Below are positions 55,682 through 64,000 of a DNA stretch of 64,000 nt, in pieces; position 1 is the first letter of the stretch, and each line of letters starts with the position of its first letter. Under the pieces are notes generated by a model. The model worked only from the letters and a program-made list of their open reading frames with translations. It did no database searches and had not been told where the DNA came from. This DNA comes from an uncultured Nocardioides sp. (GTDB lineage: Bacteria; Actinomycetota; Actinomycetes; Propionibacteriales; Nocardioidaceae). Position numbers and translations under genes: made by a program. Where the stretch lies: contig NZ_CANKZF010000001.1 of NCBI RefSeq assembly GCF_947488515.1, positions 2,170,001-2,234,000 of the forward strand. Direction: 5' to 3'.

Positions 55682-57013
55682 TCAGCCCGCCTGGGAGCGC
55701 GCCGTCACCATGTCACGCTTGCTGTCGAGGATCCCAACGACTGCGTCAGGTGGGATGTCCTCGATTCCGATTCGCGCGACAGCGCGAGACAGCCTGTAGA
55801 GCAGAGCCTGCGAGTAGGGCGCATCGATCGTGGCCACTCGCGTCCAAGGGACCTTACCGGTCGTCCCGGTCGTCCCGGCCGTCTCGGTCTCCTGACAGGT
55901 GCCGGATCCTGCGGCGGCTTCGGCAGTCTGGGTGCGGTGGGCGGTTGGGCTGACCCCGGTTGCTTGGGTTGCCTCGCTCGCGTCCTGCTCGACCGTGACT
56001 GGCTCGTCGACCGGTGCGTCCATCGGCAGTGTCGCAGGAGGCAGGAGGTCATCGCGCGGGACGGTGAGCGACTGCTCGAAGTCGATAACTAGGTGGGGCA
56101 CCTTGAGGTATGCCGGCAGGTAGAAAAAGCGGTGGTCGTCGCCAAGGATGTCGGTCACCTTCCTGAGGGCGTCCTTCTGCTTGCCCCTGCCCTCTGCTGC
56201 AAGGTACTCCTTGGCAGCGCGCGTGCTCTCCGGCGCGACCGCCTTGAGGAGTCTGAGGTATTCGGCCTTCATGTGACCTGTCTTGGCCCGGACCTCCATG
56301 TCACACTGCGGCGTAACAAGTACCCACCAGTCGTCTCCGTGGCTATAGAGATCGCCGGTCGTCAGGGCCTCAGTCACCGGCGGCATGAGGTAGCACCTAG
56401 CAGCCGACGGGTGGTCGTGCAGGCCCTCCGAGGCGCCCCTGAGGTGAAGCTCGTCTAAGAAGCCATTTCTCAGGTAGAAGCTGAGCCTGTTGGCCAAGAG
56501 AGGGAGGACGTCGTCTCGTTCGACCTCCTTCATGCTGTCCCACTGCGACGACACGAGGTCCCGAAGAAAGCCCCGTGCAAGCGTCTCCATTTCCGAGGCA
56601 ACCTGACGGGCGAACTGCGGGACGCCGGATGCGAGGGCGTCTCGCACCAACTGTGGGATCTCGAGGATCTGCGTCTTGTTGGCAACCTGCACTAGCGGCG
56701 GCGCAGCCAGGTCTTCGACTTCGGAGGGTGCTGCGGTCCAAAAGACGACCGGCAGCCATTGAGCCTTGCTCACCCGCTCGAACACGCGTCGACCGGCCTG
56801 GTTGTCACCCGTGAGGTCGCCGTCGAACCGGACGTCAAGGATCGCCAAGTCGAACCCTTGCTCCTTGAGCAGCCCTTCCCCCTCGTCGAAGCTCGTGACC
56901 CTCTTGATGCTGGGGTCGAGGTCCTTGAGCTCGCGCGTCAGGAGCGTGACAAGGTCCGCGCCGACCGCTTCGTTGTCGTCCACGACAAGGATGCTGATCG
57001 TTGTGGGGTTCAT
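55682..57013 (-). CDS. Receiver-domain protein with unknown output domain
   Basis: 443 residues. N-terminal REC domain: acidic pair VVDDNE (12-13), phospho-acceptor Asp60 in DLAILDVRFDGD, Thr93 in FWTA, Lys113 in VANKTQ. There is no known DNA-binding output. The middle (140-330) includes MPPVTEALTTGDLYSHGDDWWVLVTPQCDMEVRA and FFYLPAYLKVPHLVIDFEQSL; a Thr/Glu-rich linker leads to a last helical piece (DAPYSQALLYRLSRAVARIGIEDIPPDAV). Its ATG overlaps the stop of the kinase gene (ATGA), so the two proteins are made together. Confidence 0.85.
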   Translation of the reverse strand: MNPTTISILVVDDNEAVGADLVTLLTRELKDLDPSIKRVTSFDEGEGLLKEQGFDLAILDVRFDGDLTGDNQAGRRVFERVSKAQWLPVVFWTAAPSEVEDLAAPPLVQVANKTQILEIPQLVRDALASGVPQFARQVASEMETLARGFLRDLVSSQWDSMKEVERDDVLPLLANRLSFYLRNGFLDELHLRGASEGLHDHPSAARCYLMPPVTEALTTGDLYSHGDDWWVLVTPQCDMEVRAKTGHMKAEYLRLLKAVAPESTRAAKEYLAAEGRGKQKDALRKVTDILGDDHRFFYLPAYLKVPHLVIDFEQSLTVPRDDLLPPATLPMDAPVDEPVTVEQDASEATQATGVSPTAHRTQTAEAAAGSGTCQETETAGTTGTTGKVPWTRVATIDAPYSQALLYRLSRAVARIGIEDIPPDAVVGILDSKRDMVTARSQAG

Positions 57014-59292
57014 CCGAGCCTCCTGCGGAGTGTCACGTGGAAAGTCGCCCCGGGTAGGGGCCCGTCGTCAACGAGGGCTAGTTCTCCGTCGTAGAAGTCA
57101 GCAGCGATGCTGCCCGCGATGTTCAGTCCGAGCCCCACACCGTTCTCCCGGGTCGTGTAATACGCGTCGAAAATTGACCCCGCCCTCTCCTCAGGTACGC
57201 CCGGTCCGTTGTCGGACACCTCGATGGTGATCTCGGCGTCACCCTCGAGCACGCTGACCCGGATCTTGCGCTCGCCGGGTCTTTGGTTGGTGGAGGTCCA
57301 GAAGATCGCGTTGCGGACGAGGTTGATGACGATCTGCATGACGTCGGCGACGTCGACAGTGACTGTCCTGGGTTTGCCCACAATCTCGATCACAACGCCG
57401 GCGCTTCGTAGTTCGCCCTCGAGGACGGCGACGGCTTGCTCGAGCACGGTGAGCATGTCGACCTTTTTCGGGCGGCCCCGCCGTCTCCCGCTGAGGGGCT
57501 CGAGATTGCGGAACAGGTGACTGAGGGTGTCGATCTGCAACCGGAGGCGCTCGATGAATGCGCGTAGGCGTTCCGCCAGGTCTGGTTCTGCTTCATCGGC
57601 GAGTACCTTGAGCTCGGCGGTGATGAAGTTGACGCTGGCGATAGCCGTGTTCCCCTCGTGAAGCATCACGTCCACGAGTGACCCGAGAGTGGAGAGACGC
57701 GAGAAGCGGGAGACCACCTCCTGCACGCCCTCCACGCCGCGTTCGAGATCGTTCTCGGCCTGTTCGACGGCCTGATGGAGCCGGGCGTCGTTAGGGTAGG
57801 CGGCGGTGACGGTTTCACGGAGGCCCTCGAGGTTGAAGGCGGCGAAAATGCCCCCGGCGCGTTCCCGTTCGCTCGGGGTTGGTGTGTCGCGGCGGCGCAG
57901 GTCGTAGCGACGCTCCTCCAAGAGCCTGAGCAACGCGACGATGACGCCTCGCAGGCTGGCGAGCGCCGCGTTCTCAATGAGGCCCTGCCTGTTCGCTTGG
58001 TCGCGCAGCGTGGGGTTCTGGTCGGCGGATGTGAAGACGAAGCCGACGACCTGGTTGTTGGATGCCCGCATGGTGGGGTTGTTGACACGGCGTGCGTCTA
58101 GGCCGAGCCAGTCGACGTCGCGGTCTCCATAAGGCTGGACCCGGAATCCGTCGCGGTACAGGGCGATTCCGGAGGCGTTGCGGATTAGCTCGCGAACTTC
58201 ACGAATGGTCTTGATCCCGCCCTCGGCGCGTCTGAGATCTCTCAGTGCCTCTGACTCCAGGTCCCACAGGCGCAGATCGACAGCGACGGGACCGCATCCG
58301 GTGGCTTCAGGGATCGAGACTTCGATCTCGGCGTCGCCATCCTCGCGAGTGGTGGTGAAGTGGACTGTCCCTTTGCCAGCGCCGTCGATCCTGCCCAGGA
58401 GTCGATAGGCCGGCTTGGCGATCGTGGGGCTGGGGCCGATGAGTGCCGGACCGGTGTCGTCATCGAGGTCTAGTGCGATCTGAAAGTCGGGGACTACCGA
58501 CACACCGAGTTCGGTGGGCGGCGGCGGCGGTGTGAGGCGGCTCAGCGACGCAGACAGTTCCCTGATGTCCTCTTCTGTCCAAGGGCTACGCGCTGGGCTC
58601 AGGGTGAGGAGTGTGCCGTGGAGGACCTCGACAGCGGCCTGGTCGTGGGAATCTGACTCGTTACTCGCGGATCCACCGGTTCCCGCAGCGGCGTCGGTGT
58701 CGGTGTCGGGGTTCAAATCCGACTCCAAGTCGTCGTCCGGCTGGTCCTTGTTGCGCTGATGGAGTGCCGCCAAGGTCGCGTTGTAGAGAACGGATGCGGG
58801 ACCACCGTGGTCGAAGACTTCCGGGTCATCCCGGACACCCCACCCGATTTCCACGTCCTCGAGGAAGAGCTCGTCGTCGTTGAAGTCGTCCCAACTGACC
58901 TTCAAGAACACCTCCGGGCTACCTGCACGCCTCGTGGTGAGCTCCGTGGTCTCGGCGAGACGGGCGACCGCGAACCGTCCTAGGCCCTTGGCGCCGAGCA
59001 CCCGACGGCTGCCACTCTCACTTCGGGGGTTCTTCTTCCGGTTCGGGTTGGCGATCTCGAGCCAGTTTGACTGCACGGTGCCCTCGTCCATGCCATGCCC
59101 GTCGTCCCACAGCTCAATGACCGTGTGATCGGTATTCAGGTCTCGGAACCGCAGGATCGCCATGCTGGCGTCAGCGTCGTAAGAGTTCTTGATTAGTTCG
59201 AACAGGGCAACTCGGTCGTTGGGGATCAGGTCCGCACCGAGATGTTGCATGAGCCGCGCACGTGGGCGCAGCGGAGACCGTTGATCTGTCAC
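57010..59292 (-). CDS. Histidine kinase with an additional N-terminal Hsp90/MORC-like ATPase
   Basis: 760 residues from GTG 59292. The N-terminus has a first Bergerat fold: VALFELIKNSYDADAS, IELWDDGHGMDEGTVQSNW, RRVLGAKGLGRFAVARLAE, as in Hsp90/MORC/MutL. A middle region (about 200-480) ends with YRDGFRVQPYGDRDVDWLGLD. A DHp-like helix then carries a histidine in MLHEGNTAIASVNFI, and a second Bergerat fold of histidine-kinase type follows: VINLVRNAIFWTS, VSDNGPGVPEERAGSIFDAYYTT, GVGLGLNIAGSIA. No membrane helix. Upstream extension to 59484 has poor composition and is not used. Pairs with the receiver protein. Confidence 0.88.
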   Translation of the reverse strand: MTDQRSPLRPRARLMQHLGADLIPNDRVALFELIKNSYDADASMAILRFRDLNTDHTVIELWDDGHGMDEGTVQSNWLEIANPNRKKNPRSESGSRRVLGAKGLGRFAVARLAETTELTTRRAGSPEVFLKVSWDDFNDDELFLEDVEIGWGVRDDPEVFDHGGPASVLYNATLAALHQRNKDQPDDDLESDLNPDTDTDAAAGTGGSASNESDSHDQAAVEVLHGTLLTLSPARSPWTEEDIRELSASLSRLTPPPPPTELGVSVVPDFQIALDLDDDTGPALIGPSPTIAKPAYRLLGRIDGAGKGTVHFTTTREDGDAEIEVSIPEATGCGPVAVDLRLWDLESEALRDLRRAEGGIKTIREVRELIRNASGIALYRDGFRVQPYGDRDVDWLGLDARRVNNPTMRASNNQVVGFVFTSADQNPTLRDQANRQGLIENAALASLRGVIVALLRLLEERRYDLRRRDTPTPSERERAGGIFAAFNLEGLRETVTAAYPNDARLHQAVEQAENDLERGVEGVQEVVSRFSRLSTLGSLVDVMLHEGNTAIASVNFITAELKVLADEAEPDLAERLRAFIERLRLQIDTLSHLFRNLEPLSGRRRGRPKKVDMLTVLEQAVAVLEGELRSAGVVIEIVGKPRTVTVDVADVMQIVINLVRNAIFWTSTNQRPGERKIRVSVLEGDAEITIEVSDNGPGVPEERAGSIFDAYYTTRENGVGLGLNIAGSIAADFYDGELALVDDGPLPGATFHVTLRRRLG

Positions 59293-60173
59293 TGCCGGCT
59301 GTCCGTCCTGTTGGGGTGGGCCGAGCAAGGGTTCCACACATGCAGCCAGGATGAAGGGATATCGGACTCTGCCCTTCCCGGCCTGCGGTCCTCTGTTACG
59401 AACCGGTCGCGGACTTGTTGAGCGAGCATGAAGACGATCGTTGCGGAGATGACCGGACGAACTTCGCAGGCTCATGTTCGGCACGCGCTAGAAGGCGTCA
59501 GCTCCCGGATGCTGGCTCCGGCTCTCGGCTGATCTTGGCACAGACGGTGAGGGGCGGATTAGGCACTGCGGGGGGAAGAGCGCCGAGCCCTTCTCCACGC
59601 CAAGCGCGTTCCGTGGCGGGCGACGAAGAGCCCTGCGGGGGTCAGAGGTTGGCTAGAGGCAGTGCGCGCCTCCACGGCTCGTGAACTCATCCAAGGCGAG
59701 CACGACGATTGCGCAACTCTTGGGACGTGAACCGGACGCACGACGCGCCGAATACCTGCAGTCGACCGCGCCCTGCTGACAGTGACTCAGGTTAGCGACA
59801 AAAACCCCGACGGGCAGACAGCCAGCTAGTCGGAGCCGGGATACTCACTGTCGGCGATTTCATGACTCGCACGAGCGTCGGTGCTGGATCTTGCCCCCCG
59901 GTGACCGAACAAGGGGTCGGCTCGTCGACAGAACTTCTTGTAGGCACGCGCGAGTGGCCATCGAAACTTCACCCGGCAGGCTCAGTGCGCGCGCGCACGT
60001 GACCACCAGCAGCAGCGCGCGCATGCGAATTGCCGGGCCGGCAATCCTTGAACGCGCCGCGGAAGAGTGCGCACGCCAATGGGTGTGATGTGGCGCGCCG
60101 TGGGTGAGAGAAGGCGAGCCGAATTTGGACACATCGGCCACCCGGACCGGGCTACAACCAAGGCAACTTCTCC
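59293..60173. other. 881-bp gap without a supported gene
   Basis: Several short frames overlap on both strands, none with a ribosome site and convincing composition. One inverted repeat, ATTGCCGG-G-CCGGCAAT (60029-60045), stands out. The kinase promoter should lie at the left end. Confidence 0.5.
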
Positions 60174-60599
60174 CTACGTGAGGGCCAGGGTGACGACGAT
60201 GGCGCCTACGACCAGTAGAGGGAGGTAGAAGCCGAGGATGGAAATCGACATGTAGGTGCGGGTGGTGGTGTGGCTGGCGTGGTAGGGAGTGGTGTCCATG
60301 GTGAAGGTGTCGACCTGGTGGCGGCGGGCGGCGTTGTACAGATCGCGGAACTGGCGCTCTTGGCGCAGGTAATAGCAGTCGAGGAGAGAGAATGCGCCCA
60401 GAACGGCAGCGGTGATCAAAGCGACATACCAAGTGCGTTGGTAGCTGGAGAAGCTGAAGCCGGCACCCGCGACGGTGAGCGTCCAACCTTTGGCGGTCGC
60501 CGAGGCCTGCGCCATGCGGGTGATCGCAGCTTGGAGAAATTCGAGGTGCTTGCGGTTGTCGTCGGTGTAGCCCTGCTGGGTGGTGGGGGACGTAGTCAT
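60174..60599 (-). CDS. Small membrane protein divergent from the SEFIR-CHAT-NTPase gene
   Basis: 141 residues from ATG 60599. Begins with a soluble helix (HLEFLQAAITRMAQASATAKGW), two close membrane helices (TLTVAGAGFSFSS and YVALITAAVLGAFSLLDCYYL), the motif YYLRQERQFRDLYNAARR, and a last helix (ISILGFYLPLLVVGAIVVTLAL). The FLQ-x-x-I-x-RM...YYLRQER-x-FRxLY pattern belongs to a family I recall near TIR/SEFIR defence proteins; this is memory, not a search. Candidate membrane effector or partner of the neighbouring gene. Confidence 0.75.
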   Translation of the reverse strand: MTTSPTTQQGYTDDNRKHLEFLQAAITRMAQASATAKGWTLTVAGAGFSFSSYQRTWYVALITAAVLGAFSLLDCYYLRQERQFRDLYNAARRHQVDTFTMDTTPYHASHTTTRTYMSISILGFYLPLLVVGAIVVTLALT

Positions 60600-60767
60600 G
60601 AAGTCCTATTCTTAGGAATCCAGGCCGGAGAGAGACCCGAACGCGTCCGGAGTATCCCTGCGGCGACGCTGCATGGGTCGGAGGAGCGGATGGATAGCCC
60701 ACACCAGCTAGACCATCGAGTCAACGGCAGAAGTGAGGTTGGTGGTGTACCGCGTTGAGGAGGATGG

Positions 60768-63700
60768 ATGCCAGAGCAGTCTCGGGACAACGTTGGCAGG
60801 GGTGCTGCGAGTAGCGCCCCGGTGCGGGTGTTCATCACCTATGCCCATGAGGACGAGGCGCACAAGCTGGCAGTGCAACAGTTCTGGCTATTCTTGCGCG
60901 AGCATGGGGTAGATGCCCAGTTGGATGTGGGGGCAGCGGAGCGCCCGCAGGACTGGCCGGTGTGGATGCGACTCGAGTTGTCAGCGGCCAAGTTTGTGTT
61001 GGTGATCGCATCCCCGGCGTATCGCCGGCGAGCCGAAGGGGAGGCCGAGCCCGGTGAGGGCGCTGGGGTGCAATGGGAAGCCCGGCTGGTTCGAGAGGAG
61101 TACTACACCAACCAGTCGGCGGGCCTAGCGAAGTACCTACCGGTGCTGTTGCCGGGACGGTCGATCGAGGACATTCCGTCCTGGTTAGGCCCGCGCACGC
61201 ACACGCACTACTCGGTGACCGGCTTCACCGAGGAAGGCGCCGAGGCGTTGTTGCGGTACCTGACAGGGCAACACCGAGAGCCGCCGCCACTGGGCGCTAC
61301 CCCGGTTTTCGACCGCACGTTTACGCGTACCACGGGACCGGTCAAGACCGCTCCTAGCTCGTCAGCGACCCTCGGTGCCGGGCACGTCGATGGGGCGGCG
61401 GCGGGGTTGCGGACCAGGGTTGACGTCACTGTTTCCCCTGAGGATGGCATCGACCCCAGTGCCGACCCTGGTTCCGACGGGATGGTGGAGGTAGTGACCT
61501 CGGTGGCGGACGTGGCGGTGGGGCGCCAAGTGGTTCGGATGCCGAAGGCCGTGTGGTCACCGTGGCCGGTTGAGGGCGAGCCGCCCGGGGCGTCGGCCCG
61601 GCGTTTGGCCGAGGTCGGAGACCAGTTGGCGGGTTTGTTGTTCGACGCCTCGACCGTGACGTTGCTGAGTCGGATCATTGAGCGGTTACTGCCCGGAAAC
61701 GGCGTGGACGTGGTGCTGCACGGGTCTCCGGCCGTGCAGCGGTTGCCGGTCGAACTGCTGAGGTTGCCCGGTATCGGGCCGGTGGTGTTGCGACCGGGCA
61801 TAACGGTGCGCCGCCGCGTGGTTGACGCACCGCGGGCCGAGCCGGTGAAGATGCCGGGGCCAGTGAAGGTGCTGGCCGCCGTTGCGGCACCCGAGGAGAC
61901 CCGAACCGCGCCTCCGCCGTTGGATGTGGAAGCCGAGATGCAGGCGGTGCTCGAGGCCACAAGCACGGTGGCGGGATCCGGGCAATTGCGGATTCTGGAG
62001 GTGGCGGACCTGGCCAGCATCATCGCCGCGCTGGCCGAGGACGCCTACCAAGTCCTGCACCTGTCCGCGCACGGTGACCCCTCCTCCGTGGAGTTGGAGG
62101 ACGAGGACGGTAACCCCGCGCCGGTGACCGCGGCTGAACTGGTTGACGCGTTTCGGACCGCCGGGAAAATGCCGCCGCTAATTGTTCTGTCATCGCGGTC
62201 CGGCGTTGTAGCCGCCGATGCCGAGGGGTTGGCTGCGAAGTTGATCGCCGGTGGCGCGGACCGGGTGCTAGTCATGCAGGCTCCGATTGAGGACACCTAT
62301 GCAACCGGCCTCGTCCGGCAGCTTTACTCCCAATTGGTCACGCATCCAGCTATCACCGTCGCCGCGGCGCTAGCGAAGGCACGGCAGGCCCTGCACCAAC
62401 AACAGCTCGCGGAGCACTCCAAGACCCACGCGAGCGAAAACGCCGGACAATCTTTCGATGCACCGGGTGCCAGTGCTGCTCCAACCGGTGCTCCCCGTTT
62501 GAGCGGCAACCAGACGAGCGACGCCGTTGGTCTGCTGGTGCCGTTTTGGACAGTGCCGGCATTGTGGTGCGCGGCCGATGATGCCCCCCTGATCGACGTC
62601 GACCGAACGCAGGAGCCGCTGCGCCGGGTGGCGCCGGTCCCGGCGGGGGGATCGGTGAGAGAGCTGCCACTGGGTCGGTTGATCGGCCGACGGGCGCAGC
62701 TACGAACCGCGCTAGGTGTACTGCGCCGCACCCCCCGAGCGATCGATGAATACGGCGCACTGGCCGGGGTGTCATTCCACGGCATCGGCGGGATTGGGAA
62801 GACAGCACTCGCTGGCCGGGCCATCACCCGGCTCAAAGGCGACGACCTCCCCGTCGCGTTGCTCGTGGGTCGGTGGAACCCTCAAGCCTTCCTAGCGCTT
62901 AGCGCAGACGCTCTGCGACCGAGATACCCCGACCTAGCCGCTGACCTGGTCAACTCGGCGACCGATGACACCGATCGGCTCCAGCATCTTCTCAACCAGC
63001 TCCCAACCGTCGGACTACTGCTGGTGTTCGATGACTTCGAGCAGAACCTCACCCCCGGCGGGAGTGAGTTCCTTGATGCTGGGTTCGCCGACGACTTCAC
63101 TGCCCTAGTGGACGCCGCGACCCGCGCTCCAGCCGGCGGCACTGGAGTGCTGATTACCTGCCGCTACCCCATCCCCGGGCGGGCCGGCCGCCGGCTGCTC
63201 CCTATCGAGGTTCCGCCCCTCTCGCGCGCCGAGGTCGGCAGGCTTTTCCTCCGCCTACCCGCCATCCGCAACCTCAACACTTCGCAGCAACGCACCCTGA
63301 GTCGCACCATCGGCGGCCACCCCCGACTGCTCGAATTGGTCGACGCCCTCCTCCGGGGGGGCATTGGCAACCTCGCCGAGGTCACAGATCGGCTTGAAGC
63401 CCTCGCCGACCGGGCTGATCTGGACCCTACTACCGCCGTAGGGGACGTAGCCGCCGCCACCGGCCAAGCCCTGGTGATGGGCGCTGCCGACATACTCCTC
63501 GACCACCTCCTCACCGTCCTCACGCCCTTTGAACGCAACCTGCTGGACCAACTCGCCGTCTGCCGAATGCCGCTCGAACCCGTCGACATCGCCCGCGCTC
63601 TCTCTCGCGCCGTTACCCGCGACGACCCTATCGACGACCCCGGCGCCGACCCCGGCGCCGACCCCGGCGCCGACCCCGGCGCCGACCTCTACAAGGCGCT

Positions 63701-64000
63701 AAATCGGCTCACCGAGCTCACCCTGCTCACCACCACCCTCGCCGCCAGCGGTCACGAGTACAGCCTCCATCCTTGGATCGCCGACCTCGTCACTCATGCG
63801 TCAGACCACCGCGCCACCGACCAAAGCACGAATCGCCGAACGGATGACCAGCCAATCGGAGCGATGCACGAGCACGGGCCTAGCGACGCCCTCACGGCAA
63901 CGGTCCCGCACGAGATGGCCGGTCAACGGCTCGCGCGGGCCGACGTGTGGGATTTCCGGCATCGGAGTGCCGAAGCGGTGCATAGGCGCAGGTTCGACGA
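60768..64000 (+). CDS. SEFIR-CHAT-STAND NTPase protein (C-terminus beyond the window)
   Basis: At least 1077 residues from ATG 60768, which has GAGGAGG 5 nt upstream; an earlier ATG at 60764 meets a stop. Domains in order: SEFIR (about 18-150: VRVFITYAHEDEAHK, DAQLDVGAAERPQDWPVWMRLEL, FVLVIASPAYRRR); a linker; a caspase-like CHAT domain (about 230-600) with HLSAHGD (His431/His435), where the usual cysteine position reads Ser476 (IVLSSRSG); and a P-loop STAND-type NTPase with Walker A GIGGIGKT (672-679), Walker B LLLVFDDFE (about 751-759) and ITCRYPIPG. A four-copy DPGA tract lies near residue 960. TIR/SEFIR, CHAT and STAND modules are known in bacterial immunity; the trio suggests a sensor-protease-effector. 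Confidence 0.88.
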   Translation, partial: MPEQSRDNVGRGAASSAPVRVFITYAHEDEAHKLAVQQFWLFLREHGVDAQLDVGAAERPQDWPVWMRLELSAAKFVLVIASPAYRRRAEGEAEPGEGAGVQWEARLVREEYYTNQSAGLAKYLPVLLPGRSIEDIPSWLGPRTHTHYSVTGFTEEGAEALLRYLTGQHREPPPLGATPVFDRTFTRTTGPVKTAPSSSATLGAGHVDGAAAGLRTRVDVTVSPEDGIDPSADPGSDGMVEVVTSVADVAVGRQVVRMPKAVWSPWPVEGEPPGASARRLAEVGDQLAGLLFDASTVTLLSRIIERLLPGNGVDVVLHGSPAVQRLPVELLRLPGIGPVVLRPGITVRRRVVDAPRAEPVKMPGPVKVLAAVAAPEETRTAPPPLDVEAEMQAVLEATSTVAGSGQLRILEVADLASIIAALAEDAYQVLHLSAHGDPSSVELEDEDGNPAPVTAAELVDAFRTAGKMPPLIVLSSRSGVVAADAEGLAAKLIAGGADRVLVMQAPIEDTYATGLVRQLYSQLVTHPAITVAAALAKARQALHQQQLAEHSKTHASENAGQSFDAPGASAAPTGAPRLSGNQTSDAVGLLVPFWTVPALWCAADDAPLIDVDRTQEPLRRVAPVPAGGSVRELPLGRLIGRRAQLRTALGVLRRTPRAIDEYGALAGVSFHGIGGIGKTALAGRAITRLKGDDLPVALLVGRWNPQAFLALSADALRPRYPDLAADLVNSATDDTDRLQHLLNQLPTVGLLLVFDDFEQNLTPGGSEFLDAGFADDFTALVDAATRAPAGGTGVLITCRYPIPGRAGRRLLPIEVPPLSRAEVGRLFLRLPAIRNLNTSQQRTLSRTIGGHPRLLELVDALLRGGIGNLAEVTDRLEALADRADLDPTTAVGDVAAATGQALVMGAADILLDHLLTVLTPFERNLLDQLAVCRMPLEPVDIARALSRAVTRDDPIDDPGADPGADPGADPGADLYKALNRLTELTLLTTTLAASGHEYSLHPWIADLVTHASDHRATDQSTNRRTDDQPIGAMHEHGPSDALTATVPHEMAGQRLARADVWDFRHRSAEAVHRRRFD
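63636..63683 (+). repeat. Four tandem 12-bp repeats in the STAND NTPase gene
   Basis: GACCCCGGCGCC repeated exactly four times, coding DPGA x4 in a loop after the NTPase domain. Copy number is likely to vary between strains. Confidence 0.85.

Noticed and set aside
59860..60702. 280-codon minus-strand frame overlapping the small membrane protein
   Set aside because: Arg/His/Pro-rich alternate phase of the 60174-60599 gene, whose frame shows membrane helices and a family-like motif.
36601..64000. CRISPR array
   Set aside because: No regularly spaced direct repeats of 23-40 bp are present; the repeats found are tandem (63636) or palindromic.

Overview
The window is chromosomal DNA from a high-GC actinobacterium, most likely Nocardioides or a close relative in the Nocardioidaceae. 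Four things point there: the gene order around oriC matches the actinobacterial dnaA region, ParA/ParB come with TTTCACGTGAAA-type parS sites, GTG starts are frequent, and a palindromic REP-like element of a kind I associate with Nocardioides genomes sits after dnaN. The genus is inferred; no 16S gene is present.

Positions 1-36600 are conserved core. From the left: a GT87-like membrane protein (cut by the edge), a class A penicillin-binding protein, a PadR repressor with myo-inositol-1-phosphate synthase, a HAD phosphatase and the CCA-adding enzyme. Next comes a cell-envelope/redox block: DUF6049 secreted protein, MurJ, a separate MurJ-type pseudokinase, SigM, a putative anti-sigma factor, TrxB and TrxA. 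After a GNAT, an aminotransferase and an acyltransferase comes the origin cluster. Leftward from the origin it reads rpmH-rnpA-yidD-yidC-jag-rsmG-parA-parB; rightward it reads dnaA-oriC-dnaN-gnd-recF-dciA-like-gyrB-gyrA-DUF3566, followed by tRNA-Ile, a DLW-39 small protein and tRNA-Ala.

Positions 36600-64000 are an accessory island that begins directly behind tRNA-Ala. It carries: (1) a possible stand-alone nuclease; (2) a large restriction/defence locus with a C5-cytosine methyltransferase fused to an endonuclease III-like 4Fe-4S domain, a MORC/MutL-like GHKL ATPase, Vsr, a Z1 NTPase, a PD-(D/E)XK protein, a second GHKL ATPase and two unassigned proteins; (3) a MobF relaxase-helicase with two small MerR/excisionase-like genes but no integrase; (4) a DUF2441/ART-like protein next to a HEPN protein; (5) a membrane-anchored coiled-coil protein; (6) a histidine kinase with an extra Hsp90/MORC-like ATPase module, paired with a receiver protein of unknown output; (7) a SEFIR-CHAT-STAND NTPase running off the right edge, divergent from a small membrane protein.

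The best candidates for under-described biology are the methyltransferase-glycosylase fusion in its eight-gene locus, the SEFIR-CHAT-NTPase whose CHAT cysteine position reads serine, the dual-ATPase kinase/receiver pair, and a short proline/arginine-rich mini-ORF element found twice (before sigM and before parB) bridging its neighbours by 4-nt overlaps. At least seven genes also have a TANNNT -10 box 6-8 nt before the start codon, suggesting leaderless transcripts. All calls come from reading the sequence; no database search or structure prediction was run.
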